Shown here: in pieces, positions 25,008-37,839 of the stretch | Layout of the letters: each line of letters begins with the position of its first letter | Position numbering within the stretch: position 1 is the first letter of the stretch | Source: Panaeolus papilionaceus | Taxonomy: Eukaryota; Basidiomycota; Agaricomycetes; Agaricales | Length of the DNA stretch: 64,000 nucleotides | Direction: 5' to 3' | Assembly: GCA_015501605.1 (NCBI GenBank) | Contig: JADNRZ010000010.1 | Coordinates: 806,001-870,000, forward strand | Notes under the pieces: model-generated | The model's input: only the letters and a program-made list of their open reading frames with translations | What the model was told of the DNA's origin: nothing | Databases searched by the model: none | Program-made: the position numbers and the translations under genes

Positions 25008-25513
25008 TTACCCATAGGTTTACTCATCCTCTCGTTAACTGACTGACTTGATGGATCCCGCGACGCAGTGTTATATCTGGAAACTTTATAGCAATTGTAT
25101 CTATTGAGGACTATTTACCATATGATTCACTCTTTTGGGTTATAACACACAATAACTTTGGTGGAATTACTGCTTGATTTTGAGGCGCACTGCGGTGCCC
25201 CAGTATACTACTGTCTGTGCGTATCCTCCCGAAATAGTTGGTTGTGAGTTCTAGTTTCACGTTCAGTTAGCATTCCCAACTAAGCCAAGTCCTTTTATCC
25301 TGCAGGATGCTATCATTTCTGCCTTTGCAGTACATACTGGCCCAGACTGCCATACACATGTTGTGTCACTCCTTGACCTCATTTCACCCGTCTGTAATGT
25401 GAACTGCACCTCTTCTTTATATATAGGCGCTAGCCTCATGGAAGACCCACCACTTCTTTCGTTTCCTCACAACATTCAAAGTTAACTTGCCAGCTTATCG
25501 CAGACGCCGTAGC
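25008..25513. promoter_or_regulatory. Promoter region with TATA-like box
   Basis: About 500 bp upstream of the small gene at 25514. A TATATATAG box lies at about 25417-25426, roughly 90 bp before the start codon, followed by an A/C-rich leader (CATTCAAAG). The first half probably belongs to the 3' UTR of the transporter gene. Confidence 0.45.
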
Positions 25514-25890
25514 ATGACCGAACCAAGTTCCCGTCCCTGGAGATCTGATGACCCACTTGAACAATGGCTCAGAGAGGTACGCCCTCGTACCTTCATTAGC
25601 CTCAAGTTTCACAAACCTAACTATCTACCCCAGCGCACTGTACGTTTCCTACTCCAACCATACGCGTCGTTCACTGATTTCTTTGCGTCCAGGGCCTCAA
25701 AGTGACCGTACTAGGATTCGGCATCGGGGTGCTGTGTGGCGTAATGCTGGCTGGCGCCAGCGCCAACATCAAAGTCCAGCTAGGACCAGACAGGTTTATT
25801 GAGGTCCACTGGGATAAGGTCAAGAAGATCCAGAAAAATCATGATGACGACGATATGATTCATTTTTCACCCCCGAATGGGATTTTATAA
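25514..25890 (+). CDS. Small single-pass membrane protein with apparent 6-nt micro-exon
   Basis: Exon 1 is 25514-25576 (MTEPSSRPWRSDDPLEQWLR, E). The next coding block starts at 25693 after a gtccag acceptor: GLKVTVLGFGIGVLCGVMLA and so on to stop 25890. Between them, 25577-25633 and 25640-25692 each look like complete 57- and 53-nt introns (gtacgc...cccag; gtacgt...gtccag), leaving CGCACT (25634-25639) as a 6-nt exon encoding Arg-Thr in frame. The product is then 88 residues: a short cytosolic N-terminus, one membrane helix of ~22 residues, and a polar tail with HWDKVKKIQKN and DDDD. The alternative is a single 116-nt intron, which also keeps frame. No family was recognised. Confidence 0.6.
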
Positions 25891-26697
25891 GCGTGTTGAT
25901 TTGGACTGTATATGCCTTACTGTATCCCTCCTTACTTGTATATCCCCTCCCTAGTAGACTGGTTTATGGAACCAGAACCGGACTTTTATGCGCAAAGCGC
26001 TACGATACTTAGCTCAACATATGCCTGTGTATCATGTGGTACATATATACTGTAAACCTCTTCAGATAATTTTTACTGTAACTAATCCCGATAATATCCA
26101 CATTACGCATAATTTTTTTCCTGTGTGTTACTCATTTATACGACAGTATGACCTTGACCAAACCTTGACACTTAGCTTGACCCCACCCCTGGTTAATGTG
26201 GCTGTGTTTCTTGCATGGCAATATTACGCTAACGCTTCCCGCTTTACTTACTTAGACGCCGTTGAACTTGGATTGCAGCGCTGTCTCTGCCGAATAGTCA
26301 ATGCCAAAGATTGACCTGACCGAGTATTTATTGAACCCAAAAAACACCAATCCTCTCGTACAGTGGTGTGGCTGTTGCCGCTATCTCATGCAGTGCCTCC
26401 AGCGGAAAGGTAGCGTCCAGCTCGAGAACATCTGCCCCCAATCTGCCTCATGCGACTCGAGCTCGGCGAGCTTGTCGATCGAGCGCTTGCGTGCAGTTGC
26501 GAGGACTGTTTCACGACGGTACAAAACTTATAATGCAAGTTCTTGACCTGAAGCGCGGCTTTAAAGTAAGAGATTAGTTGATTATGTTAGAAAACAGTGC
26601 ACGTATAAATTGATCGGTATACGGTAAGCAGTTATCAGACTAGATAGTAAAATAAACAGAGGCCAAAACTGGCATAGACGAACGCGGAACACGTCAA
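25891..26697. other. Convergent intergenic, nothing recognised
   Basis: About 800 bp between two facing genes. Open frames at 25988-26314 and 26301-26577 have no recognisable content and no supporting splice structure. Confidence 0.35.
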
Positions 26698-27689
26698 CTA
26701 CGACGGCAATACCAAATCCACCGCCCCAGTCTCCTTCAACGAATGCTCCCATACGGCAGCTTGCCCTCCCGGCGTCGTTGGAAACCCCTTCCTTCTAATA
26801 TCGTCGCCCTTAGGACCTCTTCGTGTCAGGCCTGTTTCCGATGTTAGAAGCGCATACAACATATGCTCCCCGGATACTTCTGGGGTCATGTAGAGGAGCC
26901 ATATCAATGGATGCAGAATGAACTTGAGGGCCTTCCAGTGCACAGCGGTTGGGTTCATCGTGTTTACGGCACCAGGCCGTGTATAAACAAATGATATCCC
27001 TGGTTCTCGGCTGGCGAATTCCTTGAGAACAGAAAACGTTCCACAATTAGCGCCTGTTTGGTGGAGCCAACCAATAAATAACCCACCGCCATCATAAACT
27101 CATTATACGTCCCCGTGTGCAATATCGCTCTCCACCATACATAATTCTTCTTCAAACTCAAATCATCCATCCACGGCTCCGGAGAAATCCCCGCTCCCAA
27201 AATCGACAATACACCCGCTTTTTCGCCCGCGTCGCGCGCTTTCCGCAGAAGGGGCATAAGGTCATAAGCCAGCGCAAACCGACAATAATACCGCACGGCC
27301 ATCAACTCGTCGATACCCTCCTCCGTCTCCACCCTCCCTCGCACTCTCTGCGCCCCAGCGGAAAGAACGAGAAAATTGATCTTCGGAAGGCGGCTTATCA
27401 ACCCCCTCGCCACTTCATGCACATTTTTCATCAGCTTCAAATCGCACTCTACGAACTCGTACGTGCAACCTTGCTCTTGGACGGCCGGTGGCATTCCAGC
27501 GATAATCCTATCCGCTGCTTCCTTGTTCCGAGCTATAAGCACAATATGCGCACGTCCCATCTGGTATTTAGCGAAGACTTCCGCGATGGATTTCCCGATA
27601 CCTAACGTTGAACCTGTGGCGACCATAACGGGTACGGAGTCGGGTTTGAAGGCTGCATTGGCAGTTTGCACGGCTTTGAGGCTGGGCAT
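26698..27689 (-). CDS. Short-chain dehydrogenase-like protein, catalytic Lys missing
   Basis: Two minus-strand exons, 27689-27087 and 27021-26698 (intron 65 nt, gtgggt...tcaag), give 308 residues. The Rossmann dinucleotide motif is ATGSTLGIGKSIAEVFA (TGxxxGIG) near residue 26-35; after that come IVLIARNKEAADR, FVECDLKL and FLVLSAGAQ (the NNAG position). The segment expected to carry YxxxK reads TYNEFMMA, so Tyr is present but Lys is replaced by Met. This pattern occurs in a fungal SDR subgroup annotated as NAD(P)-binding or retinol-dehydrogenase-like; the substrate is unknown and activity uncertain. The start ATG at 27689 is the only one upstream of the Rossmann fold. It is divergent from nothing; the next gene upstream is another minus-strand SDR of a different subgroup. 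Confidence 0.82.
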
Positions 27690-28207
27690 GTCAGAGAAAT
27701 TTTGAAGTGATAATGAGGGTAATGGAGAGCTCTGTAGATCACTAGAAGTTTCGGAGTGAGCTATTTATGATGCTGGCGCTCAGGGAGTAGTGTTCTTCAG
27801 TCCCTCGAAGTCCAGAAGGGATCTTTATTCGAGTCCTCGTGGGAATCACTGGTATGCCGTTGTAGGTACGTATGCATCTGCTTTTCGGTCTTTATACATA
27901 GCGGTTGGCATCGTTCCGAATGTTTGAAAAAGGCTAGAGTTCAATTGACAAGTGCGCACGACTCCAAGAGGTTGATGCAAGGTCGATGATGTTGCACCCC
28001 GGCAACGGCGTTAAAATATTGAAATCTCCGCTTCAATTGATTCAACATTCCAACTCCGACCGTCCTACAGATTGCTCATGAGTACCAACTCGACCCTTCA
28101 CCTCAATATCAATGCAATGCTTTAATATTCAGAACACTCTCGAAGTCTCGGTGTCTAATTGTAACTAATTAAAACTCCGCACAGCTCCAATCCTCGGTGT
28201 TGTCCAT
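27690..28207. promoter_or_regulatory. Spacer between two SDR genes
   Basis: About 520 bp holding the promoter of the SDR starting at 27689 and the 3' UTR of the SDR ending at 28208. No clear element was seen. Confidence 0.35.
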
Positions 28208-29450
<1,243 letters not shown>

Positions 29451-31224
29451 TGTTTAGTATTGAAGCGTTTTTATTTTTGTATAGATACTAAGAGAAGGGT
29501 GATGAAGGTAGGTGAAGGGAACATGTTCCGCTTTCCTCCTTTTATTGTGCCTCGGTCTGTTTTTCGTGATTCACTTAGTCTGACGTCATATCATGATCGG
29601 CTAGCAGTCATGACGCGCGGGTGAGGACAAACCTCCTCTGTCTCTATCTGATCGAGTTCTTATATGACTGGTCACCAATTGCAAGAGACTTTGACAATCG
29701 CTTCCAAAAGTTAGAAGGAACAAATGAAGCCGCACTTATCGATAGGTCATTCCACCCATCGGTTGTTTTCATCAACTAGGAAACGATGCGCAATAAATCA
29801 GAACCTCAGAGACATTGTCAAACAATGGGAGTACTCTTACTAGCGATATGAAGTCAGTGCGGTAGTTACTTGTCCCTCGTCGATGTCATTTTCTTGTTCG
29901 AGTTACAACTGTCATTTGCATTTTGGAGTTCGCATATTCGAGACTTGCAAGTTGATGCAATGAATTTATGGGCTCGATGCTACGCGGCGAGAAAAAAATG
30001 CTTCCAAAATGAATGTAGAACGAGGTCACGTTCCATGCTTTAGATGCAGTTGATAAAGCTTTCGAACGCCCTCGATTCGCACGGTATCAAGTTCGTCGAA
30101 GTCTTCGTTCAAAGGGTGTGATAGTCTTGGATTAAGACTCTCAGAGCTCCAGAGTCTCTGATATGGAGTCACTGGTGAAAGCCACCTCGGCGATAAAGCA
30201 GTATGAGAGGGGATTTGTGTGTGTGTGTGTGTGTGTTCCTGCAGGCCACCAAACATGAAACTCTCGAATAAAAGCCAGCGAACACTGAGGAAGATGATAA
30301 AAGAGGACATTGCTTGGCCAGCACACATTAGAATGTTGAGGTGGACACATAATTAAACGTTTTGATGAGTATATGAGGAAGCGTTTTTGTCGAGAGTTGT
30401 TTACCAGCTGCGTTGCAGCTTGGGGGTTAGAGCACTATACATGCTCCGTGAATTTTAAAAGAAAGTAAACGGAAGGGGGATGTGGCAGAAAGATGGATGG
30501 GCCCTCCATGGCATCGCAACATGTACATCTTCGGATCGCTGTGATCTTAGCAGGTCCCACCGCTGGAGTCGGTGAACTCGCTCTTTACTTTTATTTTCAG
30601 CCTATCAAGGTCTCTCGCGAGTACAATCATATTATCGTGCACAGAACACCCTCCTATATTCCGTTACCGGGGTCGGTGGTCGGTCTTCGACTTGGAAGGA
30701 AGGCTGTCGATGACGATCGCCGAGTGCGATCAAATTGCCAAATTGTGTCCACGAGGTCAAACACTGTTCTTCTGAATCGACCGACAGTAGACATGGGTCA
30801 AGTATGGCTCAACCGTTTATAAAACCACAATTTTGAACCATTCCAGTACTTGATGTAACGAAAGCAAGACTCGGAAGTTGGGGACATAATGAATCTAGGA
30901 CCTACTGTAACGGCAACGATCACAGGAGCTGAAATCCGATGGGTTTTGTAGATTGCCTGCACCATCCGCAACAGAAATCCGTGTCACCAAAGTCAAATTG
31001 CTGGTGCATGCTAGCCCTCACAATAGTATCAAATCTTCATTCAGTCCGACATGAAGAAGGAAATCACGATGAGGGCAAGGTGAAAGTGGCCCCGGCAAAT
31101 GCCGACTGAAGGAGCTTTCCAATTCAGGAACTTAATTCCGTTTTTGGAAGCCAACACCAAGCGTCGCACATTTTTGAGCTTTTTCCTTGTCATCATCATC
31201 GCCCGACACACCCTCCCCTCAAAA
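29451..31224. other. Long intergenic region with TG microsatellite
   Basis: About 1.77 kb without a supportable gene. The first ~300 bp should be the promoter of the SDR starting at 29450. A pure (TG)n run of about 11 units lies at 30215-30236. Open frames at 30328-30026 (-) and 30493-30822 (+) show no family resemblance. The last part carries the promoter of the SURF6-like gene. Confidence 0.4.
30215..30236 (+). repeat. (TG)n microsatellite
   Basis: Uninterrupted TG dinucleotide run of about 22 bp. Confidence 0.95.
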
Positions 31225-32760
31225 ATGCCGACACCGGTGGCTACATTGCGTGCTTCATTAGAAAAGCATAATGATACATTTGAAGCACTTTTAAAACTCA
31301 TTCCGGCTCAGTATTATATTGTAACTGACGAGACAGAAGAACAGGTGTGTTTTATACTTTGGACTTTTTATAGGATTTCTTTCGGCTTTGAGAGCTGTAA
31401 ACATTTGTTAAAAGAGCGGAACTCTGATCTTATATTTTGCGACAGGCTGCTTCGAAGTACCAGAAGCATAGTAAAAAGCAAAAGGCACCAAAACAGGCTA
31501 TCAAGGAAGCCACCCGTAAGGCCAAGCGAGATAAAGTGCGTTTGGATGCCATTGTATTATATGGAATTCAATCTGACATCTACATCTACATTGCTAGCTT
31601 GACCCAGCGAACCACAAGTCGATTATCGACATCCAGAATGAGAACTATGAACAAAAGCAGAAAGGAAAACGGAAAGCTTCCGATGCACTATCACAAAACT
31701 CTGACGACGACGACGATTCGGATGACGGTGTCAATGGACACGACTCATCGATGAACTTGGACGTGGATATGGATGGTATGGATAGCGATGGAGATGAGGG
31801 TGAGGGCGAGGATGTTATGGACATGGATATTGTTCCTATGCCACAATCTGGGGGGATTGAGCAGCTCAGGGAAAAGTTGCACGCGAAGATGGCAAGGCTA
31901 AGGAGAGGGGGCCCGAGGCATTACGGTGGTGAGCCTACGGATAAGGATGATTTGTTGGAGGAGAGGAGGCAGCAGAGAGCTGCGATGCGCGAACGGCGGC
32001 GGAAGGAGACCAAGGAGAAGATTAGACGAGAGGAAGAGGCGAAAGGAAAGAAGAAAGAGAAGAGGGATAATAATAAGGGAACGACGACACAGGTGTGTTT
32101 TCTTCTGTACAAGCTGGGGTAATGACTGATAAATTGCGTTTGTTGCTCGTATTATCTTAGCCTCAACTTCTGGTTCCTGATTTATCGAATAAAGACACGG
32201 ATGGACCACAAGCTGCTATGACATCCGTCACTTTCTCTGCTCTAGCTGGTTCATCCTCGAAGAAAGCCGAAAAATTCAAGACAACCGCTGATCCACAACA
32301 AGCGCTGGCACAGCTCGCTGCTAGGAAAGAGAAACTGGCTGCTATGCCTGAAGAGAAGCGCAAGGCGATTGAGGAGAAAGAGAAATGGGCCAAGGCAGAA
32401 GCGAGACTTGAGGGTGTCAAGGTTCATGATGATGAAGCGAGATTGAAGAAGGCGGCTAAGAGGAAGGAGAAGACTAAAGAGAAGTCCAAGAAGACTTGGT
32501 CAGTGCTCAACCATCCCTATGTTATGTTGTTCGTCTTTTTTCTAACCACCTTTTTTTTTGTTCACAGGGAGGATAAGAAGGAGGAAGTTACAGCAGCGAT
32601 GGCGGCTCGTCAGAAAAAGAGAAACGACAACATTGCGATGCGCAATGAGCGCAGGTCAGATAAGAAAAAAGGTATCTCGAAGAAGGCGAGACCTGGGTTT
32701 GAGGGCAAGTCTTTTGGTAAAGGCAAGGGCAAACCTAGTAAGGGAGGAAAAGGGAAGTAG
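31225..32760 (+). CDS. SURF6/Rrp14 nucleolar ribosome-biogenesis protein
   Basis: Five exons in frame: 31225-31344, 31446-31535, 31598-32092, 32161-32498 and 32568-32760 (411 residues). The N-terminus (MPTPVATLRASLEKHNDTFE) and the basic exon 2 fit the Rrp14 N-terminal domain. The middle has a long acidic, Asp/Met-rich tract (DDDDDSDDGVN, VDMDGMDSDGDEGEGED). The C-terminal SURF6 domain is unmistakable: LREKLHAKMARLRRG, FSALAGSSSKKAEKFK, AAKRKEKTKEKSKKTW, then AAMAARQKKRNDNIAMRNER and KKARPGFEGKSF. SURF6/Rrp14 acts in the nucleolus in assembly of both ribosomal subunits. Length is within the fungal range. Adjacent to the PTPA gene in the same direction. Confidence 0.95.
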
Positions 32761-33278
32761 AGGTCGCGGTCGCGTTCACTGATCTTTATGTGTCGGTTAT
32801 TAGTGTTATCTGTTACTCTTCCTCGACTACTTTTCTGGGATATTTTCCAGATCTTGTGCAATATCATTTTTCGCAGATTCATAGTGTCCAGACAGTTAGT
32901 CAAGGCCACCATCGGAAGTTGGGGATAGTTTGCATCTTTATCAAAATTCCATTGGGACATTTATGGTCCAGCTAAAACACAAAAATTCACCGTCTATTAG
33001 TTACTTACAGACCATAAAAACCGGCCCTGACTTCGGGAACAGGGTCTCGGTAAAGTCCACATCACAACCTTGAGCTTGGACACCATCTTTACAATAACTC
33101 TCATCCGCAATAACCATGACCATGAACGAAAAGGACATAAAATTATGCTCAAGCGCTCTGTAATACACTTCATTCTCAAATCACCGTCAACCAATGCAAT
33201 CGGAAACAGCCGAACGCATCTTGACTCCAAACTAATCACAACCGCCGATCCTCAACAAGCTCTCATCGCAACCAAACC
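32761..33278. other. Intergenic between SURF6 and PTPA genes
   Basis: About 520 bp in tandem orientation; no gene or element recognised. It holds the SURF6 3' UTR and the PTPA promoter. Confidence 0.4.
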
Positions 33279-34878
33279 ATGTCACGAACATATCAAACCC
33301 TACGGAAAGCCGTTCTATCGAAGGAGCAGCTGGAGGCGTTTCAGGAATCTAAAGCACACCACGATATCATCGGGTACATCGAAACGTTGAATGATGCTGT
33401 TGTAGGCGCCAAGTTGACGGATGACTGTGCACAATCGGAGGTGAGCTTTTGAGAATTTAGTTTGGGTGGGGTTGCGGTGGGGTGGTTTAGAAGGAGGAAT
33501 AAAGTGCAGGAAATAAGCTGAGATCCGGAATTTTATCTAGGGCGTAGCAGGAGTTTTAAAAGTTCTTGATTCGGTGGAACAAATCGCAACCGATACACCC
33601 CCTGTGTTCAACGCTGCTTCGAGGTTCGGGAACCCTGCGTTTAGGACATTTTATGATAAGATATCAGAAGTGAGTGCTAAGACTAATTTTAATGCATATG
33701 ATGATTGGGATTCTGATAATTCATTGTTTGTGATCATCATAGCAATCTGCAACTTTGCACGATCTGCTGCCTAATCTTCCAGCTGAGAGCATCCCTGAGA
33801 TCTCAACTTATTTCAACGAATCTTGGGGAAGTCGGACGCGTATTGATTATGGAAGCGGCATGGAATTGAATTTTCTGTGTTGGATGTGAGCCTGTCGTTT
33901 TGTCTTTGTTGCAATGTTTGACTTATGCTGTCCTCATCAGTCTGTGCTTGGAACGACTAGGCGTTCTTCAGGAAACACATCACCGAGCTATCGTCCTCAA
34001 GGTGTTCTGGAGGTATGTTTGATCCAGCATGTTCACTTAAATTTTTGACTGGCATTAAATGTTTAGATATATCCAAGTGATGCGCGTTCTGCAGTCCAAA
34101 TACTGGCTAGAACCAGCTGGATCGCATGGTGTCTGGGGACTAGACGATTACCACTTCCTTCCCTTCCTCTTTGGCTCTGCGCAGCTAAAAGGTATGCATT
34201 CTCTCTATCCACCTTTACGTCTGATCTGAACGTCAATAAAAATCAGGACACAAATACATCAAACCACGCGCAATTCACGACCCCGAAATCGTCGAAGAAT
34301 ACTCCCAAAACTACATGTACTTCGCCTGTATCGCATTCATAAACTCCATCAAAACGGCCTCACTCCGCTGGCACTCTCCCATGCTCGACGACATTTCATC
34401 CGTCAAAACATGGGACAAGGTCAATTCAGGCATGAATAAGATGTACAGAGCAGAGGTGCTGGGCAAGTTGCCTGTGATGCAGCACTTTTTGTTTGGGTCG
34501 ATTTTGCCGTATGAAGGGCCTGATTTGAATGGTCAGAGTGGTGGGCCAGAGGAAGGTGGTGAGACGGAGTGTGGGCATAATCATCATGCGCAAGGTGGGA
34601 TTCGTGTGCATCCGAGATTGAGGGATCCTAGTGCGCCTGTGGATGCAGAGCTGGTGCATCTCCCCCCTGGAGCTGTTCCGGGCCATGAGCATGAGCACGA
34701 CGATAAAGGAGGTGCAGGGCAGAGGGAGGTTGGGTGGGGTGATTGTTGTGGTATTCCTGTTCCTTCAGTGTTTGGTGCTGCGCAGGCGGGGAAGGAGGGT
34801 GATCAAAAGCGAAAGCCACTGCGGGAGCCTGGGGTTGGATTGAGTGGGGTTGGGATCAGACCTGTTCCATTTGACTAA
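33279..34878 (+). CDS. Serine/threonine phosphatase 2A activator (PTPA/Rrd type)
   Basis: Six exons fit: 33279-33440, 33541-33669, 33743-33885, 33941-34012, 34067-34191, 34247-34878 (420 residues), all phases consistent. Family blocks are plain: [20 protein letters not shown], then [50 protein letters not shown], and [19 protein letters not shown] with [18 protein letters not shown]/Rrd proteins bind the PP2A catalytic subunit and ATP and help load the active-site metals; a prolyl-isomerase activity has been described. They act in cytosol and nucleus in growth and TOR signalling. The C-terminus beyond about residue 290 is an unusual extension rich in Gly, Glu and His ([20 protein letters not shown]), long for the family but common in basidiomycetes. 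Confidence 0.93.
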
Positions 34879-35096
34879 ATTAAAAAGTATGATATATTGT
34901 TGTATTAGCATCTTGTACATCTCCAAACCATTATTTCATGCTCGGGATTGGAACCAAAAAATTAATGAATATCAAAATCTGGTACATTGACCAGGGTATA
35001 AAATAACATACAAGTAGAGTACAACACACAAGCAAGGAATTACAACAACAAGAAAAGAAAGCCAAAAAGAAATCAGGACTCAAAACTCTATGCAAC

Positions 35097-37179
35097 CTAA
35101 CCTACATAACCATTCATACCCTTCCCTCCTCTTTTCAAAATCTCCTGATGCTGCATCACCGCGTCCCCCCTCAACTCTTGATACACTTTAACAACGTCCC
35201 TTACCTGCCTCCACCTATCCCGATTTCGACTATCGCTACCCTCAATCCACTTGACACAGGGGAACGCCTTGTCGATATGTCGCGCAACGACAAGGAGGTC
35301 TTGTAAATCCCATTGAGAGCGTGTATTGCCGGTGCTAGGTGCGCCGAAATTGGGTGGAGGAGCGGGCATGACTCCTGCTTGCGCGAAGAGGAGTCCAGCT
35401 CCTGGGGCAGCATTTGGAGGCTGGGCGGCCTGTGCGGGTCCATTAGCACCAGGAGCCATGGCGAGCACGGGAACGGCCTGCCCTGCACCTGGAGCGGGAT
35501 TGAACCCGAATGCGAACGCTGCCTGTTGCTGAGGTTGTGGTTGCGGCTGGGGTTGTGCACCTTGGTTGGCCTGAAGTTGTGCAGCAGGTTGAGGGGGTTG
35601 TTGGATGATCACCGGTGGCGGCGGAGTCGGATCCTCCATTTCTCCGCCACCTGCGATGATGAGCGTCCGTAGGCCATGAGGTCGCCATGGGTTGGGTCCT
35701 GGCGGAACCTCAACTCGTTCAATGGACAAGGGCATGCATAAGAACGTCAAGTGTGGGCAGAGGAACGATATGCGGTGCAGACACGCGAGGGTTGGGACTT
35801 CGGGTCTGTATGTGGCTGTCGTGGATGGTGCAGAGGGGAGGGTGAAGTGTTGTAGTTGTGGCCAGCCTTCAAGGTACGAATACAAATCTTCATCTGTGAG
35901 CTCCAATGTGAAGCCTTCTAATCTGAAATATGTGAGCCTACTGGCATGTGTGAGGGGCATGAGCACGTATATCGCGACTTGCTGCAGTGTGTTGTCCCGG
36001 TCGGTGAGACGTTGTTGCACAATGGCAACTTTTGTGAGAGTGGACTCCCAGCAATGCACGGCATGGGCCAGCACAAGTTCTAGGTTGTGTTGCTGGAATG
36101 ACCCGTGCGAGGGGATGGTGATTGCGAGTTTGAGGTCTTCTAAGCCTGTGGTCGAGAGAGATGGGAGGAAAGCTCTGATGGTTTCAGTGGGTCCGCTGAC
36201 CCTCAGCCGTTTGAGATCCCGCAAGCCGAGGTCTTCTTGCCCAATGAATGTTTCAGAAGTAATTCCTGGGCCCTCCAGGTCGATTTTGAGGTCCGTTAGC
36301 CATGGTAAAGACGCAACATTCTTGATAACGTCGATATCCATCTTGGGATGTATCCCGCGCAGCTCCAAAGTGCGAACCTGTCGAAACTTGGTCGCGAGTA
36401 TAATCGTGTCTTTCGACAACCCATGGCCATTGAGTGTGAGTGCTCCAATCCTCGCATCTTCAGCTAAAAGGGTGTGCAGCACCGTTCCTGTAAGCTTATC
36501 TTCAATGCTAGATATCCCTCTTAATTCTATAGTTTGGATAGCCGGACCAAGGAAGAGGAAGATGCCAGGGACTAGGTAGTCCTTTTGTTTTATGGATGGA
36601 CAAATGAGGTGTCGGAGAGATGGCAAGAGGGGATTCTGGCGTAGCTGTGCCAGTCGGAAGTAGACGTGCATGGCAATATCGAGTTGTTCCGGATCTCTGG
36701 TGTACCTGAACCTTCTAATCCTCCGAGCGTAAAAGTCGAACCTCTCCCAATCCTTTGCCTCCATCTTACCCCTAATCACCTAGCCGAGGGGTTCATGGCC
36801 GTAAGGTCAATATATTACAACTGTAAGGCGGCGCGAGTAGACTCACGTAAGTTGTATCGCTTAGGACAAACACTGGAAGGGTCTTCAGAAGCGGAAATAA
36901 GGTGTCGAGCGAACGCCATAGTCTGTCGAGTGCGGGCTCGAGGAACGCCTTGCACGTCAAGGCAGCATCTCGCAAAGCCTGTCTACTGGTTCTGATATCG
37001 ATTTCGAATGTCTGCAGAAAAGGGAGGTAGTCATCCTCTTCGTAGTGTATGTCCGAGTAAGCAAGGTGTTCGCAAATCTCTTCGATAATGTCAGGGTTGC
37101 TGTGGAATGGCAGGGTTATGAACTTTGAAGTTGATCTCGCCCTGGAGCTAGTGACCACAGTTTCATAAATTGCTGACAT
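35097..37179 (-). CDS. F-box/LRR-like protein 6 with Q/P/A-rich insert
   Basis: Two minus-strand exons, 37179-36847 and 36779-35097 (67-nt intron, gtgagt...gctag), give 671 residues. The N-terminus reads LPFHSNPDIIEEICEHLAYS, then ALRDAALTCKAFLEPALDRLW, the F-box pattern of the same Agaricomycete family as the genes at 8.5 and 12.9 kb, though it lacks the MHxALQ start. LRR-like segments follow (FRQVRTLELRGIHPKMD, LPWLTDLKIDLEG, LRDLKRLRVSGP, LEDLKLAITIP, LQHFTLPSAP). Around residues 505-600 is a low-complexity insert (QLQANQGAQPQPQPQPQQQA, Ala/Gly/Pro-rich), then a conserved-looking end (LLVVARHIDKAFPCVKWIEG). Predicted SCF adaptor; the substrate is unknown. Confidence 0.82.
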
Positions 37180-37839
37180 GATAACCTGAATTCGTTCTTG
37201 TTCAAATTTTTACAAGAAAACGAAGATTTTCACTCACATTAGCGGTAACAGTGCAGCAGTGTGAAGGTTCACGTCTTGTAACAACTTTGTGTGGGAACCA
37301 AGTCCAGTTCAGGGAATTTTTCAAGGGCAGACAGGTAATGGAGAAAAAAAAGTAAAAAATTTCGAAGAGCCCAGAAGAAATGCCCATTTCATTTCCTTTC
37401 TATATAATTTGACATCCAAGAGATAAGAGAGATAAGAGTCAAGTGTTCTATGCAATTATGTATTATGGTCAAACATGCGAGCGGTGCAAAGTCCATTGTA
37501 GCTGCAGAGGGGACGGAAAGGGGGATTGTGCCATGAGGGTGCGGGTGGTGTAGACTAATGGTAATTTTAATATATGTACTGTCTGATAGTAGTAGAGTTT
37601 GACGTCCGATGTAGTATAATGAGGGTTCGACAACTTAAAACGAGTGGCATGCGTTATAAAAGAGTGCAAGGAAAGGAAGGGTCATGACGTGGTAGGGGAG
37701 ACAAAGTCCGTAACTCCAAAGGAATCGAAATAATAAAAGAAAAGAAAGAACAAGCGACAGAGAATATAAAGAAGATAAATCGCAGAAAAAATAAAAAGAT
37801 GTTCGTTCAAACGTTCAAGCATGATCCGAAGACAAAAGC
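37180..37839. other. Intergenic between F-box 6 and chitin synthase
   Basis: About 660 bp, AT-rich and purine-rich on the + strand near 37720-37800. It contains the promoter of the minus-strand F-box gene and the 3' UTR of the minus-strand chitin synthase. No gene recognised. Confidence 0.4.

Noticed and set aside
31225..32760. Separate small Asp-rich and Lys-rich genes at 31.7-32.8 kb
   Set aside because: They are exons of one SURF6/Rrp14 gene; all junctions keep frame and the joined domain order matches the family.
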